Position numbers and translations under genes: made by a program. Source: Leisingera sp. ANG1 (lineage in GTDB: Bacteria; Pseudomonadota; Alphaproteobacteria; Rhodobacterales; Rhodobacteraceae). Taken from it: DNA of 64,000 nt. Shown one piece after another: positions 16,420 to 25,091 of this stretch. The stretch is taken from the NCBI RefSeq assembly GCF_000203975.2, contig NZ_AFCF02000001.1, positions 186,001-250,000 of the forward strand. Reading direction: 5' to 3'. A model generated the notes under the pieces. That model made no database searches, was not told the DNA's origin, and saw nothing but the letters and a program-made list of their open reading frames with translations. Each line of letters begins with the position of its first letter. Within the stretch, counting starts at the first letter, position 1.

Positions 16420-17544
16420 GTGGCTGATCTGTTTTTCTTTGGCACGCTGCGCCATATCCCTTTGCTTGAGCTGGTTTTGGGCCGCAGCGGGGACGCCCTG
16501 AATGCGCAATCCGCGAAACTGCCCGGTCACGGTGTGTATCAGGTGGCCGGGCAGCCGTTTCCCGCAATCGAGGAGCGCGATGGCGCTATCGCGGATGGTG
16601 TTCTGGTGCAGGGGCTGTCACCTGCCGACTTGGACGCGCTCAACTTTTACGAAGGCGGCTTTGGCTATGCCCTGAAGCCTGTCACCGTGCAGCTGGCAGA
16701 TGGCAAACCTGCCGGGGCGGAGGTGTATTTTCCAGAGCCTGGCCTGTGGCAGACGGCCGAGCCTTGGGACCTGGCTGCATGGGTGGCTCAGTGGGGCGCG
16801 CTGTCTTTGCGCGCAGCAGAAGAAGTCATGGCCTATCACGGCAGGATGAGCGCCGAAGAGGTGGCCCGCTGCTTCCCTTCCGTCCGCCGCCGGGCCGCTG
16901 CCTGGCTGGCCGGGCAGGCCCGGCCCGGCGACGGGGAGCACGACCTGTCCCGCGACGTGATCGTGCACAACCATAAACGCGCCTATCTGAACTTCTTCGC
17001 GACGGAGGAGATGGACCTTCAATTCCGCCGGTTCGATGGCAGCATGAGCCCGGTGATGAACCGCTGCGCCTCCATGGCGGGCCACGCAGCGGTGGTATTG
17101 CCCTACGACCCGGTGCGTGACCAGGTTCTGCTGGTGGAACAATTCCGCGCACCGCCCTTCATCATGGGCGACGCGCACCCCTGGATGTGGGAGCCGGTTG
17201 CCGGGGTGATCGACCCGGGCGAAACGGCTGAGGAAACCGCGGTGCGCGAAGCGGTGGAGGAGGCGGGCGTTACAGTCAAGCATCTGGAAACCGTTGCGCG
17301 GGGCTACCCATCCAGCGGGGCGCTAGCGGAATATATCCATATTTTCATAGGTATATCCGACCTTTCTGATGTCTCGGGCGGCGGCGGCGTTGCGGGCGAG
17401 GGCGAGGATATCCGCAGCCGGATCCTCGGTTATGATGAATTGATGGCGGGGATTGACGCGCAGGCCTATCAGGACATGCCGCTGATGACGGCTGCGCTGT
17501 GGCTGTCACGGCACCGTGAACGGCTGCGCAAAGGCAATAGCTGA
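16420..17544 (+). CDS. trgB: TrgB: gamma-glutamylcyclotransferase-like plus NUDIX hydrolase
   Basis: 374 aa, starting with GTG at 16420. The N-terminal third has the gamma-glutamylcyclotransferase/AIG2-like start (FFFGTLRHIPLLELVLG) and a substrate-binding ring residue set (DALNFYEGGFGY). Residues about 190-370 form a NUDIX domain with a complete box (G-x5-E-x7-REAVEEAG, about 262-284) and the EQFRAPPF motif of ADP-sugar pyrophosphatases. So it probably cleaves a nucleoside diphosphate derivative, coupled in one protein to a domain related to glutathione turnover. A link between tellurite stress and glutathione metabolism is plausible but unproven. Confidence 0.88.
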   Translation: MADLFFFGTLRHIPLLELVLGRSGDALNAQSAKLPGHGVYQVAGQPFPAIEERDGAIADGVLVQGLSPADLDALNFYEGGFGYALKPVTVQLADGKPAGAEVYFPEPGLWQTAEPWDLAAWVAQWGALSLRAAEEVMAYHGRMSAEEVARCFPSVRRRAAAWLAGQARPGDGEHDLSRDVIVHNHKRAYLNFFATEEMDLQFRRFDGSMSPVMNRCASMAGHAAVVLPYDPVRDQVLLVEQFRAPPFIMGDAHPWMWEPVAGVIDPGETAEETAVREAVEEAGVTVKHLETVARGYPSSGALAEYIHIFIGISDLSDVSGGGGVAGEGEDIRSRILGYDELMAGIDAQAYQDMPLMTAALWLSRHRERLRKGNS

Positions 17545-17612
17545 CCCGCTTCCCGCCTTGTGATCGACGGACCGCTTGGATACACCATGGGGGAACGATC
17601 GAAAGGGATACC

Positions 17613-18647
17613 ATGCGCATTGCACGCGATCTGGCTGATGCCGTCGGCCATACACCTCTTATCCGCCTGAACCGCGTCAGCGAAGAGACCGGCTGCGAGA
17701 TCCTGGGCAAGGCGGAATTCATGAACCCGGGCCAGTCGGTCAAGGACCGCGCCGCGCTCTACATCATCCGCGACGCCATCGCCCGCGGTGATCTGAAGCC
17801 GGGCGGCACCATTGTCGAAGGCACCGCCGGCAACACCGGTATTGGCCTCGCGCTGGTCGGCGCTTCGATGGGCTTCAAGACGGTGATTGTGATCCCGGAA
17901 ACCCAGTCCGAGGAAAAGAAGGACATGCTGCGCCTGGCGGGCGCCCAGCTGGTCCAGGTGCCCGCGGCGCCCTACAAGAACCCCAACAACTACGTCCGCT
18001 ATTCCCAGCGTCTGGCGGAAAAACTGGCCAAGACCGAACCGAACGGCGCGATCTGGGCCAATCAGTTCGACAACGTGGCCAACCGCCAGGCCCATGTGGA
18101 AACCACCGGCCCGGAAATCTGGGAACAGACCGGTGGTAAGGTCGATGGTTTCGTCAGCGCCGTTGGCTCCGGCGGCACCATCGCGGGCGTGGCTGAGGCG
18201 CTGCAGCCCAAGGGCGTGAAAATCGCACTGGCCGACCCGATGGGGGCGGCGCTCTTTTCCTACTACACCAAGGGAGAGCTGGCCTCCGAAGGCAGCTCCA
18301 TCACCGAGGGCATCGGCCAGGGCCGGATCACCAAGAACCTCGAAGGCTTCACCCCGGATTTCAGCTATCAGATTTCCGATGCCGAAGCCGTGCCTTACGT
18401 CTTTGACCTGCTGCACGACGAAGGCCTGGTGCTGGGCGGCTCCACCGCGATCAACATCGCCGGTGCGGTGCGCATGGCCAAGGATATGGGACCGGGCAAG
18501 ACCATTGTCACCGTGCTGTGCGACTACGGCACCCGTTACCAGTCGAAGCTGTTCAATCCGGACTTCCTGCGTGAAAAGAACCTGCCGGTGCCGGAGTGGA
18601 TGACCCACACGCCCGCCTCGATCCCCGGTGTTTTTGAGGACGTATGA
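17613..18647 (+). CDS. cysK: Cysteine synthase A (O-acetylserine sulfhydrylase)
   Basis: 344 aa PLP enzyme making L-cysteine from O-acetylserine and sulfide. The PLP lysine lies in MNPGQSVKDRAALYI, the phosphate-binding loop in EGTAGNTGIGLALVG, and the substrate loop in AVGSGGTIAGVAEAL. AAGGGATACC precedes the ATG. It is third in trgA-trgB-cysK; cysK is also part of the tellurite-resistance locus described in Rhodobacter sphaeroides, where thiol supply matters. The stop overlaps the next gene by 4 bp. Length is slightly above the usual 310-320 through a longer C-terminus. Confidence 0.94.
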   Translation: MRIARDLADAVGHTPLIRLNRVSEETGCEILGKAEFMNPGQSVKDRAALYIIRDAIARGDLKPGGTIVEGTAGNTGIGLALVGASMGFKTVIVIPETQSEEKKDMLRLAGAQLVQVPAAPYKNPNNYVRYSQRLAEKLAKTEPNGAIWANQFDNVANRQAHVETTGPEIWEQTGGKVDGFVSAVGSGGTIAGVAEALQPKGVKIALADPMGAALFSYYTKGELASEGSSITEGIGQGRITKNLEGFTPDFSYQISDAEAVPYVFDLLHDEGLVLGGSTAINIAGAVRMAKDMGPGKTIVTVLCDYGTRYQSKLFNPDFLREKNLPVPEWMTHTPASIPGVFEDV

Positions 18648-21100
18648 CACCCATTCTGACCGCATTGCGGACTGCATTGCTGGGGCTGGCCTTTGCGGCC
18701 GGCCTCGCTTTGCCTGCGCTGGCCCAGTTCACGGCTGAATCCCGCGCCTACTACCAGGACTGGCTCAAGACCGCGAGCCGCGCGGAAGAGGTGATTGACG
18801 CCAGCCGCGCCTCCAGCGCCGCATTTGAGATGCTGCGCAAGGAGCTGACCAGCTACCGCCAGCGGTTCCTGGAAGGGCGCACCAAGAACGCCGATCGCAT
18901 CCGGACGCTTCAGGGACAGCTCAGCGCCCTTGGCAAGGCGCCGGAAGAGGGCGAGAGCGAGCCGGAAGATATCGCCCGGCTGCGTGCCACGCTGGAAACA
19001 CAGCTGCGCGACCTCGAAGTGCCGCGCATCGTTTCCGAGGAGGCCTACAGCCGCGCCAACGGCCTGATCTCTGAAATCGACAAGATCATCCGCGAGCGCC
19101 GCACCCGCAAGCTGCTGGAGCGCGGCCCCTCGCCGCTGAACCCCGAACACTGGCCCGGCGCCCTGCGCACGCTCAGCCGGTCGGTCAGCTCCATCTGGAA
19201 TGAAACCGCCTCCAGGATCGGCAGCGCCACCACCGCCGAGCGGGTCAGCAACAGCCTGCCGGCACTGCTACTGCTGCTGGCAATTGCGGCATTTCTGCTG
19301 CTGCGCGGACGTCCCTGGGCCCATGCGGCGGGCGATTACCTGCGCCAGTTCGGCAGCAGCGGCCGCGGCGTCTGGGGCTTTATCGTGTCCCTGCTCGAAG
19401 TCATCCTGCCTTTCATCGGCATCATCTGCCTGGCCGCCGCGGTGGAACTGTCGGGCATCCTCGGCAGCCGCGGTTCGCTGCTGCTGGATTACGTCCCGGG
19501 CTGGGCACTGCTGATCCTGTCGTTCCACTGGCTGGGCAACCAGCTGTTCTCCAGCCGGCTCGAAAATGATCTGGTGCCGGTGCAGGAGGGGCGGCTCAAT
19601 GAAACCCGGCTGATGGTGGATATCCTGGCGGTGATCCTGGTGCTTCAGGACGCGCTGGTGAATCTGGAGAATATCGAAACCATTCCCACCTCCGTCCATG
19701 CAGTTGCCAGCTTCCCGCTGATCACGGCGGCGGCGCTGGTGATGCTGCGGCTGCACCGCATCGGCGCCAAACGGCGCCAGAAGCAAACTTCGGACGCCGA
19801 AGAGGATGGCGCCATCGCTGCCGGGGCCAACCGCATTCTTACACTGGTGCGCCGCGCCTCTTATCTGCTGGGGTTCATTTCACCGCTGCTGGCTGCGCTT
19901 GGCTATGTGAATGCCGCCGAGGCGCTGATCTACCCGGCGGTTTCAACCCTGGCGCTGCTGGCCGCGCTGCTGGTTTTCCAGCGGTTCCTGGGCGATCTCT
20001 ACGGCTGGCTGTCGGGCAAGGGGTCCGAGGCGCGGGATTCTCTCTTTGCGGTGATGATCGGTTTCCTGCTGGCCGCTCTGGCACTGCCGCTTCTGGCGCT
20101 GATCTGGGGCGCGCGGGTGGCGGATATGACCGAACTGTGGTCGCGCTTCCTTGAAGGTTTCCAGATCGGTGATACCCGTATATCGCCCACCGCCTTCCTG
20201 ACCTTTGCCGTGGTCTTTGCCGCCGGTTACGCGCTGACCCGGCTGATCCAGGGGTCCTTGCGCAACTCACTGCTGCCCAAGACCAAGATCGACCCGGGCG
20301 GCCAGAACGCCATCACCTCGGGCCTCGGCTATGTCGGCATCTTCCTGTCGGCGGTGATCGCCATTTCCATGGCCGGCCTCGACCTGTCCTCCCTCGCCAT
20401 CGTTGCCGGTGCGCTGTCGGTTGGCATCGGTTTCGGCTTGCAGACCATCGTGTCGAACTTCGTTTCCGGCATCATCCTGCTGATTGAGCGTCCCATTTCC
20501 AAGGGCGACTGGATCGAGGTTGGCGGCCTGATGGGCTATGTGCGCGACATTTCCGTGCGTTCAACCCGGATTGAGACCTTTGACCGCTCTGACGTGATCG
20601 TGCCGAACTCGGACCTGATCTCCGGGACCGTCACCAATTACACCCGCGGCAATACCGTGGGCCGGGTGATCGTGCCGGTCGGCGTTGCCTATGGCACCGA
20701 CCCCCGCAAAGTCGAGGCCATTCTTACCGAGATTGCCAAGGCGCATCCGATGGTGCTGCTCAATCCGGCGCCCTATGTGGTGTTCCAGGGCTTCGGCGCT
20801 GACAGCATTGATTTCGAAATCCGGGCGATCCTGCGCGATGTGAACTGGGTGCTGTCGGTGAAATCCGACATGAACTATGAAATCTCCAAGCGGTTCCAGG
20901 AGGAGGGGATCGAGATCCCCTTCATGCAGCGCGACATCTGGATCCGCAATCCAGAGGCGCTGACGCCGTCCAAGCCGTCCGCTGCGGGGCAGCCTGCGGC
21001 GGCCTCCGCTTCCGCTCCGCCCAAGCCGGATCTGGATGATCTGCAGCAGGACGCAGGAGATGATGCTGATTCCGATGGAGATGCCGATGCCGACAAGTGA
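18644..21100 (+). CDS. Large MscS-type mechanosensitive channel with DUF3772
   Basis: 818 aa inner-membrane protein. Signal peptide (ALLGLAFAAGLALPALAQ), then a ~150-residue periplasmic helical domain of the DUF3772 type (about residues 30-190). About 8-9 further hydrophobic segments precede the MscS core, whose pore helix is seen at GALSVGIGFGLQTIVSNFVSGIIL, followed by the beta domain (ERPISKGDWIEVGGLMGYV, VIVPNSDLISGTVTNYTRGN). The C-terminus is Ala/Pro- then Asp-rich. It is translationally coupled to cysK (ATGA overlap). Expected job is release of solutes on osmotic downshock, relevant to a cell that accumulates DMSP. Confidence 0.92.
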   Translation: MTPILTALRTALLGLAFAAGLALPALAQFTAESRAYYQDWLKTASRAEEVIDASRASSAAFEMLRKELTSYRQRFLEGRTKNADRIRTLQGQLSALGKAPEEGESEPEDIARLRATLETQLRDLEVPRIVSEEAYSRANGLISEIDKIIRERRTRKLLERGPSPLNPEHWPGALRTLSRSVSSIWNETASRIGSATTAERVSNSLPALLLLLAIAAFLLLRGRPWAHAAGDYLRQFGSSGRGVWGFIVSLLEVILPFIGIICLAAAVELSGILGSRGSLLLDYVPGWALLILSFHWLGNQLFSSRLENDLVPVQEGRLNETRLMVDILAVILVLQDALVNLENIETIPTSVHAVASFPLITAAALVMLRLHRIGAKRRQKQTSDAEEDGAIAAGANRILTLVRRASYLLGFISPLLAALGYVNAAEALIYPAVSTLALLAALLVFQRFLGDLYGWLSGKGSEARDSLFAVMIGFLLAALALPLLALIWGARVADMTELWSRFLEGFQIGDTRISPTAFLTFAVVFAAGYALTRLIQGSLRNSLLPKTKIDPGGQNAITSGLGYVGIFLSAVIAISMAGLDLSSLAIVAGALSVGIGFGLQTIVSNFVSGIILLIERPISKGDWIEVGGLMGYVRDISVRSTRIETFDRSDVIVPNSDLISGTVTNYTRGNTVGRVIVPVGVAYGTDPRKVEAILTEIAKAHPMVLLNPAPYVVFQGFGADSIDFEIRAILRDVNWVLSVKSDMNYEISKRFQEEGIEIPFMQRDIWIRNPEALTPSKPSAAGQPAAASASAPPKPDLDDLQQDAGDDADSDGDADADK

Positions 21101-21812
21101 ACCGCTGTTCCGCAAGGATGCCTATGCCCGGATGACCGAGGCGGAGGTGCTGGCCCATTCCGACCAGGGCGGGATCGTTTTGGACCGGACCTTGTTCTAT
21201 GCCACCGGCGGCGGCCAGCCCGGCGACAGCGGCCAGCTCCTGTGGGCGGACGGCCAATGCTCCATCGCAACCACGGTCAAGGGCGAGGATGGCGCGATTA
21301 TTCTGGTTCCGCATGAAGGGGAGGTGCTGCCTGCCGTGGGCACCACCGTGACCCAGACGCTCGACTGGGACCGCCGCTATGGCCACATGCGGATCCACAC
21401 GGCGCTGCATCTCCTGTCCGTGGTGATTCCGCTGGAAGTGACTGGCGGCTCGATCGGCGCAGAAAAGGGGCGGCTTGACTTCAACATGCCGGAGGCGCCG
21501 GAGGACAAGCAGGCGCTGCAGGACCAGCTGCAAGCGCTGATCGACCGCGATCTCGCAGTGACAGAGGACTGGATCACCGACGCCGAACTGGATGCCAACC
21601 CGCAGCTGGTCAAGACCATGTCGGTCTCGCCGCCGCGCGGGGCAGGGCAGGTGCGTCTGGTGCGGATCGGCACGGAAGACGAACAGATCGACTTGCAGCC
21701 CTGCGGCGGCACCCATGTGAAGCGCACCGGCGAAATCGGCCGCATCCGCCTTGGAAAGGTTGAGAAAAAGGGCAAACAGAACCGCCGCGTGTACCTGCAT
21801 CTGGAGGCCTGA
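21087..21812 (+). CDS. AlaX-type alanyl-tRNA editing protein
   Basis: 241 aa. Start set at ATG 21087 because GGAG lies 6 nt before it and the next residues (MPTSEPLFRKDAYARM) give the family N-terminus; earlier ATGs (21060, 21063, 21075, 21081) lie closer to or within the upstream gene's tail. Zinc-site motifs of the editing domain are present: H-x3-H in RIHTALHLLSV and C-x3-H in LQPCGGTHVKRTGEIG. The enzyme hydrolyses mischarged Ser- or Gly-tRNA(Ala) in trans. It overlaps the mscS gene by 14 bp in another frame. Serine is the commonest target for this subgroup. Confidence 0.9.
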   Translation: MPTSEPLFRKDAYARMTEAEVLAHSDQGGIVLDRTLFYATGGGQPGDSGQLLWADGQCSIATTVKGEDGAIILVPHEGEVLPAVGTTVTQTLDWDRRYGHMRIHTALHLLSVVIPLEVTGGSIGAEKGRLDFNMPEAPEDKQALQDQLQALIDRDLAVTEDWITDAELDANPQLVKTMSVSPPRGAGQVRLVRIGTEDEQIDLQPCGGTHVKRTGEIGRIRLGKVEKKGKQNRRVYLHLEA

Positions 21813-21892
21813 AAAAGTTTTGGGGGTAAGTGAAGTTTTTGCAGTTTCAGCCCTTGCAATTCCCCGGCTGATCCTTCAAAAGCCCCCTCAAC

Positions 21893-21982
21893 GGAGAGGT
21901 GGCCGAGTGGTCGAAGGCGCACGCCTGGAAAGTGTGTAGGCGGGAAACCGTCTCCAGGGTTCGAATCCCTGTCTCTCCGCCA
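21893..21982 (+). tRNA. tRNA-Ser, anticodon GGA
   Basis: 90-nt class II tRNA with encoded CCA. Acceptor strand GGAGAGG pairs with TCTCTCC; the anticodon stem CACGC/GTGTG encloses loop CTGGAAA, giving anticodon GGA (codons UCC/UCU). A long variable arm (GGCGGGAAACCGTCTCC region) and a T-arm with GGTTCGAATCC complete it. It lies 80 bp after alaX. Confidence 0.97.
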
Positions 21983-21999
21983 TAATCCCAAAATGGCAC

Positions 22000-22061
22000 C
22001 CGGATATGCGCTGCGACGCACGCTGTGCGCCCGCGCACTGCGCTTTGCGGACTGTATCCGG
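22000..22061. other. Structured GC-rich inverted repeat after tRNA-Ser
   Basis: Outer arms CCGGATA (22000-22006) and TATCCGG (22055-22061) enclose GTGCGC-CC-GCGCAC (22025-22038) and other short pairs. No U-run follows directly (GTTTAAATAAATTCC). It may act as a tRNA terminator or be a member of a repeat family. Confidence 0.45.
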
Positions 22062-22767
22062 TTTAAATAAATTCCCCGGCAATATCTTCTTGCGCCCCAG
22101 GCTGCAGCAGCTGGCCGTTTTACCTGTTTGATTCGTGTGCCGCGGAGGCATGTTTTGCTGAAACGCGAAACAAAGCAGTGCGATTTCCGTGATTGTTCGT
22201 GAACTTAGCGTTAATCCCGCTGCGGATGAGGAAGAATGCGGCACAGGGCCGATGGCTTGCCTCAAAATCTCCATGTTTCGATTTCGGAAACCCAGGGGCC
22301 TCCAAAACAGCCGTTATAGCGCCTTGCAGGCGTGTTTCTTCCCCAAGGGCAGCAATTTGGCCCGGGAAATGGAAACAGTCGGCGGAAAACTGGACCGGTT
22401 CAGACCGCATTTTCAAAGCGCAGCGGCGCAATGCGGGGAATTTTAGGCAATTTTTTGGCTTTGTGGCCCGCTGAGGCTAAAGTATGGATGGTTTAGCCCA
22501 TTGGGGGGGCACGTTCTGCAAGCTGCTGGACTGTGGTGGACTGCTAAAATTTAATTTAAGTCTTTGTGCCGCGAAGCGCGCACTCCACTGATCCGAAAAG
22601 CTTCTGAAAACCGGCTGCGTGCTGCTTGGCACGCAATCCAGAGCGCATGCGCGGTCTGGCCCTCTGCCTGCATGGGCTGGTGTTTTGATAACGGCATTCC
22701 GCGTGAGTGCCCGGCTGGTCCGAACGATGGGGCTTGGGTCCAGTCCGGCGAGGAGAGGGTGAAGAAA
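22062..22767. other. Intergenic stretch without a convincing gene
   Basis: About 700 bp between the tRNA and the Hint gene, more AT-rich and T-tract-rich than its surroundings (for example 22440-22500 and 22545-22565). Open frames of up to about 100 codons on both strands lack ribosome sites, recognisable motifs and good codon use, so I leave them out. It presumably contains the promoter of the gene at 22768. Confidence 0.5.
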
Positions 22768-24996
22768 ATGAGTGACAACAATCCGAATCCGGAGCTGGAC
22801 GGAATTGTAGAAGGCACCGCAGGCAATGACCTGATTGACGGCGCCTATACCGGTGATCCCGAAGGCGACATGGTCGACAACGCGGATGCGATCGACCCGT
22901 CGGCGGGGCCGGATGATGATGTCATCATCGCGGGCAGCGGCAATGACAGCGTCTATGCCGGTTCGGGCAGCGATACCGTCGATGGCGGCAGCGGCGACGA
23001 CCTGATCCTCGGCGATGGCGTCTCCGGCGTCTATGAGCCGGTGAAGATCACGATCTCGTCGACCAGCTCGGCCTTTCAGAATGAGGTCTTTGCCTACACC
23101 ATCGACCCGGCAACCGGAGCGATCAGCAACATTGTGGTGCTGTCGCAGAATGCCAGTGCAGACGTGGGCGAGACCTACACCTACGACGCGCCTGCTGGTG
23201 CGGTGGTTGGCGTTGGTATTGTCAGCCCGCATGGCACCTACTACTCCTCGGGTTACGGCGACAATGCGGACCTGAACCCGGATGGTCTGGACCACACCAA
23301 GGGAATCTACCAATTCCCGAACGGCTCCGTGCAGCTGGGGTTCGAGGATCTGCACAATCTGGGCGACCGGGATTTCAATGACGTCAAGCTGATCATTGAT
23401 CTCGGCACCTCCGGCACCACCCTGGACACCGCGCACTACGACTATTCCTCCGAGCCGCAGGATCCTGTGGTGCCGGGTGACGACAGCCTGACCGGCGGCG
23501 AGGGCGATGACACCATTCTGGGCGGCGGCGGCGATGACACCATCGACGGCGGCGACGGTTCTGACTCCGTGGACGGGGGCGACGGCGACGATGTAATCGA
23601 CACCTCCAAGGACAGCGGCGTGCTGCTCCCGGACCGCGGATTTCCGGGTTACACCGGCACCGATCCCGATATCCCGTTCATCCCGGCGGATGCAGATCCG
23701 TTTGATGACATGGACACCGTGTTCGGCGGTGCCGGGAACGACACCATCTCGACCGGCGATGACGCCGACTTGATCGATGGCGGCACCGGCATGGATGTGA
23801 TCGACGGCGGCATCGACGACGACACCATCGACGGCGGCGCCGACAATGACCTTCTGATTGGCGGTGAAGGCTCCGATGTCCTGACCGGCAGCGGCGGCGA
23901 TGACACCATCTATGGCGGCTTGGATCCGGCCTTCCCGGACGGGCTTAACATTACCGACGACGGCAGCGATGGCCGCCCGGCCGACCCCGATCCCACCAAC
24001 GGTATGGACACCATCAACGGCGGGTCAGGCAATGACGTGATCTTTGGCCAGGATGACGATGATGACATCCGCGGCGGCTCGGGCAATGACACCATCGACG
24101 CAGGCATCGACGACGACATCGTGCGCGGCGGCTCCGGCAATGACGTGATCACCGGCGGCCATGGCGCGGATACTCTGATTGGCGGCGCCGACCGCGATAC
24201 GTTCATCGGCGGCACTGCAGGCGATATTGTTGACGGCGGCTCTGACGGGGACGACTTCGACACCCTGGACCTGCGCGGTTCCGGCCCGTTTGAGCTGACG
24301 GATGTCACCGAGGATCCGGATGGCAACAGCCTCTCAGGCACCGTCAACTTCCTTGATGAAGATGGCGCCGTGACCGGCACGATGACCTTTGGCGAGATTG
24401 AGCAGATCATTCCCTGCTTCACGCCGGGCACGCTGATTGCAACCCCGCAGGGCGAGCGCAAGGTCGAGGACCTGCAGGCCGGCGACCGGGTGATCACCCG
24501 CGACAACGGTATCCAGGAAATCCGCTGGATCGGCGCCCGCTCGCTGGAGGCCGCCGACATGAAGGGGGCCGCGCATCTGCAGCCGGTTCTGATCCGTCAG
24601 GGTGCACTGGGCAACGGGCTGCCGGAGCGTGACATGATGGTCAGCCCCAACCACCGGGTGCTGGTCGCCAATGACAAGACCGCGCTCTATTTCGAGGACC
24701 GCGAAGTGTTGGTTGCGGCCAAGCACCTGATCGGGCTGGCGGGCGTGGACGTCGTGGAAACCTCTGCCATCACCTATATCCACTTCATGTTCGACCAGCA
24801 TGAGGTTGTGCTGTCCGATGGTGCCTGGACCGAGAGCTTCCAGCCTGGTGACCAGTCGCTGCGCGGCCTGGACAACGCACAGCGCAACGAGCTGTTCGAG
24901 CTGTTCCCGGAACTGAAGTCGCAAAAAGGCCGTGAAGGCTATACCGCGGCGCGCCGGTCTCTGCGCAAACACGAGGCGCATCTGCTTGTGCACTGA
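22768..24996 (+). CDS. RTX-repeat, DUF4114 and Hint-domain protein
   Basis: 742 aa, strongly acidic. ATG at 22768 is used (GAGGAGAGGG upstream); GTG at 22759 is an alternative. Order of parts: a short RTX calcium-binding block (about residues 50-85, GSGNDSVYAGSGSDTVDGG), a DUF4114 domain (about 95-220, ending LGFEDLHNLGDRDFNDVKLI), a long RTX block with more than ten GGxGxDxxx nonamers (about 235-520) and a C-terminal Hint domain (from about 548, CFTPGTLIATPQGERKVEDL, then VSPNHRVLV). RTX proteins are usually exported by type I secretion; the Hint fold suggests self-cleavage at the cysteine near residue 549. No type I transporter is next to it. Target and role are unknown. Confidence 0.88.
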   Translation: MSDNNPNPELDGIVEGTAGNDLIDGAYTGDPEGDMVDNADAIDPSAGPDDDVIIAGSGNDSVYAGSGSDTVDGGSGDDLILGDGVSGVYEPVKITISSTSSAFQNEVFAYTIDPATGAISNIVVLSQNASADVGETYTYDAPAGAVVGVGIVSPHGTYYSSGYGDNADLNPDGLDHTKGIYQFPNGSVQLGFEDLHNLGDRDFNDVKLIIDLGTSGTTLDTAHYDYSSEPQDPVVPGDDSLTGGEGDDTILGGGGDDTIDGGDGSDSVDGGDGDDVIDTSKDSGVLLPDRGFPGYTGTDPDIPFIPADADPFDDMDTVFGGAGNDTISTGDDADLIDGGTGMDVIDGGIDDDTIDGGADNDLLIGGEGSDVLTGSGGDDTIYGGLDPAFPDGLNITDDGSDGRPADPDPTNGMDTINGGSGNDVIFGQDDDDDIRGGSGNDTIDAGIDDDIVRGGSGNDVITGGHGADTLIGGADRDTFIGGTAGDIVDGGSDGDDFDTLDLRGSGPFELTDVTEDPDGNSLSGTVNFLDEDGAVTGTMTFGEIEQIIPCFTPGTLIATPQGERKVEDLQAGDRVITRDNGIQEIRWIGARSLEAADMKGAAHLQPVLIRQGALGNGLPERDMMVSPNHRVLVANDKTALYFEDREVLVAAKHLIGLAGVDVVETSAITYIHFMFDQHEVVLSDGAWTESFQPGDQSLRGLDNAQRNELFELFPELKSQKGREGYTAARRSLRKHEAHLLVH

Positions 24997-25047
24997 AAGG
25001 TGCAGCTGTCGTCTTGGGGGAGGCGGCGGGTAAGAGCGTAGCGCAGG

Positions 25048-25078
25048 AAGGCAGGGTCTTGTGCCCTGCCTTCTCTGC
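25048..25078 (+). terminator. Terminator of the RTX/Hint gene
   Basis: AAGGCAGGG (25048-25056) and CCCTGCCTT (25064-25072) form a 9-bp stem with a 7-nt loop, followed by CTCTGCTTTTG. The U-run is interrupted, so efficiency may be moderate. Confidence 0.65.
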
Positions 25079-25091
25079 TTTTGTGGGAGTG

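Noticed and set aside
22120-22474. Several 85-103-codon frames on both strands in the gap after tRNA-Ser
   Set aside because: No ribosome sites, mutually overlapping, no recognisable motifs; left as non-coding.
21893-22767. tRNA-Ser as integration site of a genomic island carrying the RTX/Hint gene
   Set aside because: No integrase gene and no second copy of the tRNA 3' end are seen in the window.
23490-24240. DNA tandem repeats in the RTX region as a satellite
   Set aside because: The repetition follows the protein nonamers (GGxGxDxxx) and is explained by coding.
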